NCBI RefSeq assembly: GCF_003324525.1
Contig: NZ_QGDC01000009.1
Location: 62,001-126,000, forward strand
Origin: Mucilaginibacter hurinus
Lineage (GTDB): Bacteria > Bacteroidota > Bacteroidia > Sphingobacteriales > Sphingobacteriaceae
DNA length: 64,000 bases
Direction: 5' to 3'
The notes below the pieces were generated by a model. That model had not been told where the DNA came from. It searched no databases and worked only from the letters and a program-made list of their open reading frames with translations. The position numbers and the translations under genes are program-made. Shown here one piece after another: positions 62,946 to 64,000 of the stretch (positions are counted from its first letter, which is position 1; each line of letters starts with the position of its first letter).

Positions 62946-63524
62946 ATGCCGGCATCAAAGCAAAATAAAAAGGCTGTGGCTAACAGCGCGGGCACCCCTG
63001 CAACTTACATGTGTGAATATGCGCTACAGGCGCATAAACTGTGCCTGTTAGGTGCTACGGATGCGCAACTGGCCGACTTTTTTGAGGTAGATATTGATAC
63101 CCTTGATAACTGGAAAGCCACGCACCTGGAGTTTGCCGATACCTTGCAAAAAGGTAAATATTATGCCGACTCGGTAGTAGCGGCCTCGCTGTACGATAAG
63201 GCTAAGGGCTACAAAATAAAAAAGCAGGTACCGGTAAAGCTGGTTACCAAAACGCCCGTGCTGGATAAGGATGGCGAGCCTACCCGGTTTGTTGAGCAAA
63301 CCGAGCGGGTGGAGGTGGTTGAGGTAGAAGAGGATGTACCTGCCGATAAGTCGGCGGCCGTTTTTTGGCTGGAGAACCGGCAGCCCCGGGAGTGGCGCGA
63401 TAAATCACCGGCCGACGCGCCGGGCGCCGCATCTGCATCGCATACCGTGAAAATAGAAATTATTAACAGCGGCCCCGCGCCGGTAAACAGCGAAAAGGAT
63501 ATAGCGCTTACACAGCATGTTTAA
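62946..63524 (+). CDS. Phage terminase small subunit
   Basis: The 192-residue protein has an HTH-like N-terminal domain (about 27-75: LCLLGATDAQLADFFEVDIDTLDNWK, shown here in part as ATDAQLADFFEVDIDTLDNW), SVVAASLYDKAKGYKIKK and a conserved C-terminal RQPREWRDK. These are typical of the small subunit that recognises phage DNA. It overlaps the large subunit gene by 8 nt. Confidence 0.88.
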   Translation: MPASKQNKKAVANSAGTPATYMCEYALQAHKLCLLGATDAQLADFFEVDIDTLDNWKATHLEFADTLQKGKYYADSVVAASLYDKAKGYKIKKQVPVKLVTKTPVLDKDGEPTRFVEQTERVEVVEVEEDVPADKSAAVFWLENRQPREWRDKSPADAPGAASASHTVKIEIINSGPAPVNSEKDIALTQHV

Positions 63525-64000
63525 AACCTCGGTATTATTTACGCATAACTACAATTCGGCCGCGCATGTAGTGGTTAACCAGGGCGGCACATCGTCTGGC
63601 AAAACGTACGCGGTGCTGCAGGTGCTGTTTTGTTTGGCGGCGCAGCATCAAAAGCAGGTAATTACCATTGTAGGGCAGGATATACCTAATCTTAAAGCAG
63701 GCGCCCTGCGCGATGCGCTGGCCATTTACTATGATACGCCGGTATTGTTATCCATAGTAAAGTCGTACAATAAAACCGATAGGGTATTTGAGTTTTACAA
63801 CGGTTCTGTTATCGAGTTTAAAAGTTACGACAGTGCGCAGGACGCTAAATCGGGTAAGCGGGATTACCTGTTTATAAACGAGGCTAACGGTATAAGCCAC
63901 AACGTGTACACCGAACTGGCCCTGCGCACGCGCAACAAGGTGTTTATTGATTATAACCCCAACGCCGAGTTTTGGGTGCATGATCATCTTATTGGCCGCG
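63517..64000 (+). CDS. Phage terminase large subunit, 5' part (runs off the right edge)
   Basis: The first 161 residues are visible, from MFKTSVLFTHNYNSAAHVVV. The Walker A motif GGTSSGKT (about residues 27-34) and the Walker B-like DYLFINEANG (about 117-126) identify the ATPase domain. It drives DNA packaging into the procapsid. The window ends within the ATPase domain. Confidence 0.9.
   Translation, partial: MFKTSVLFTHNYNSAAHVVVNQGGTSSGKTYAVLQVLFCLAAQHQKQVITIVGQDIPNLKAGALRDALAIYYDTPVLLSIVKSYNKTDRVFEFYNGSVIEFKSYDSAQDAKSGKRDYLFINEANGISHNVYTELALRTRNKVFIDYNPNAEFWVHDHLIGR

Noticed and set aside
1..64000. tRNA or rRNA genes
   Set aside because: I read the intergenic regions for tRNA-like or rRNA sequence and saw none; a covariance search would be needed to be sure.

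Overview
The window looks like chromosome of a Bacteroidota species of the family Sphingobacteriaceae, most like Mucilaginibacter or Pedobacter. The reasons are the TTTG / TAnnTTTG promoter boxes, the absence of strong Shine-Dalgarno sites, the bifunctional rhamnulose-phosphate aldolase/dehydrogenase, the alternative GlmU, a futalosine-pathway MqnC, DUF5005-like proteins, and many dispersed intergenic repeats of the kinds seen in that group. The genus is an inference from gene content; no rRNA gene is present in the window.

Layout. 0-3.4 kb: the end of a VF530-type gene, a TPR lipoprotein, an orphan PAS histidine kinase and a 200-bp tandem repeat. 3.4-12.3 kb: one tightly packed operon for L-rhamnose (transporter, mutarotase, isomerase, kinase, aldolase/dehydrogenase). 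It continues without a break into LutABC-type lactate oxidation genes, so the lactaldehyde half of rhamnose can be carried to pyruvate; a GntR-type regulator follows. 13.4-14.4 kb: three tandem copies of a hairpin-bearing repeat (called R1 here). 14.5-33 kb: housekeeping genes (acyl-CoA synthetase, secreted GH13 enzyme, isc genes, methylmalonyl-CoA epimerase, L31, alternative GlmU, TIM, PrmA, Mpl, ScpB, two ferritin-like proteins, MqnC). 34-41 kb: a ModF-like ABC ATPase, small envelope proteins, then a compact sigma-factor module (36.3-38.8 kb), YceH, and a protein with a diadenylate-cyclase-like C-terminus. 41-52.7 kb: repeat clusters, a second PAS/GAF kinase, an AraC regulator divergent from a secreted DUF5005/esterase/RICIN-DUF5005 operon, and an NHL/SMP-30-like protein.

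From about 52.7 kb to the right edge lies the left part of a prophage. It has an S24 repressor with a divergent early promoter, small early proteins, a replication-type protein, an AT-rich cargo block (duplicated lipoproteins, membrane proteins, a Fic protein) and the small and large terminase subunits. The large subunit is cut by the window end. No integrase is seen, so it presumably lies outside.

The strongest new signal is in the sigma module. The sigma gene and two paralogous small lipoprotein genes each carry the same promoter, GGGTTAC-N14-GGTATTAA, with exactly 14 nt between the boxes. A fourth, near-identical site abuts the sigma start codon. The next gene encodes an anti-sigma-like cytoplasmic segment, one membrane helix and a trypsin-like protease in one chain. 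This looks like a self-contained envelope-stress regulon. Other points of interest are the R1 repeat family, whose hairpin arms are shuffled among neighbouring copies, and a Fic gene with a long inverted-repeat operator.
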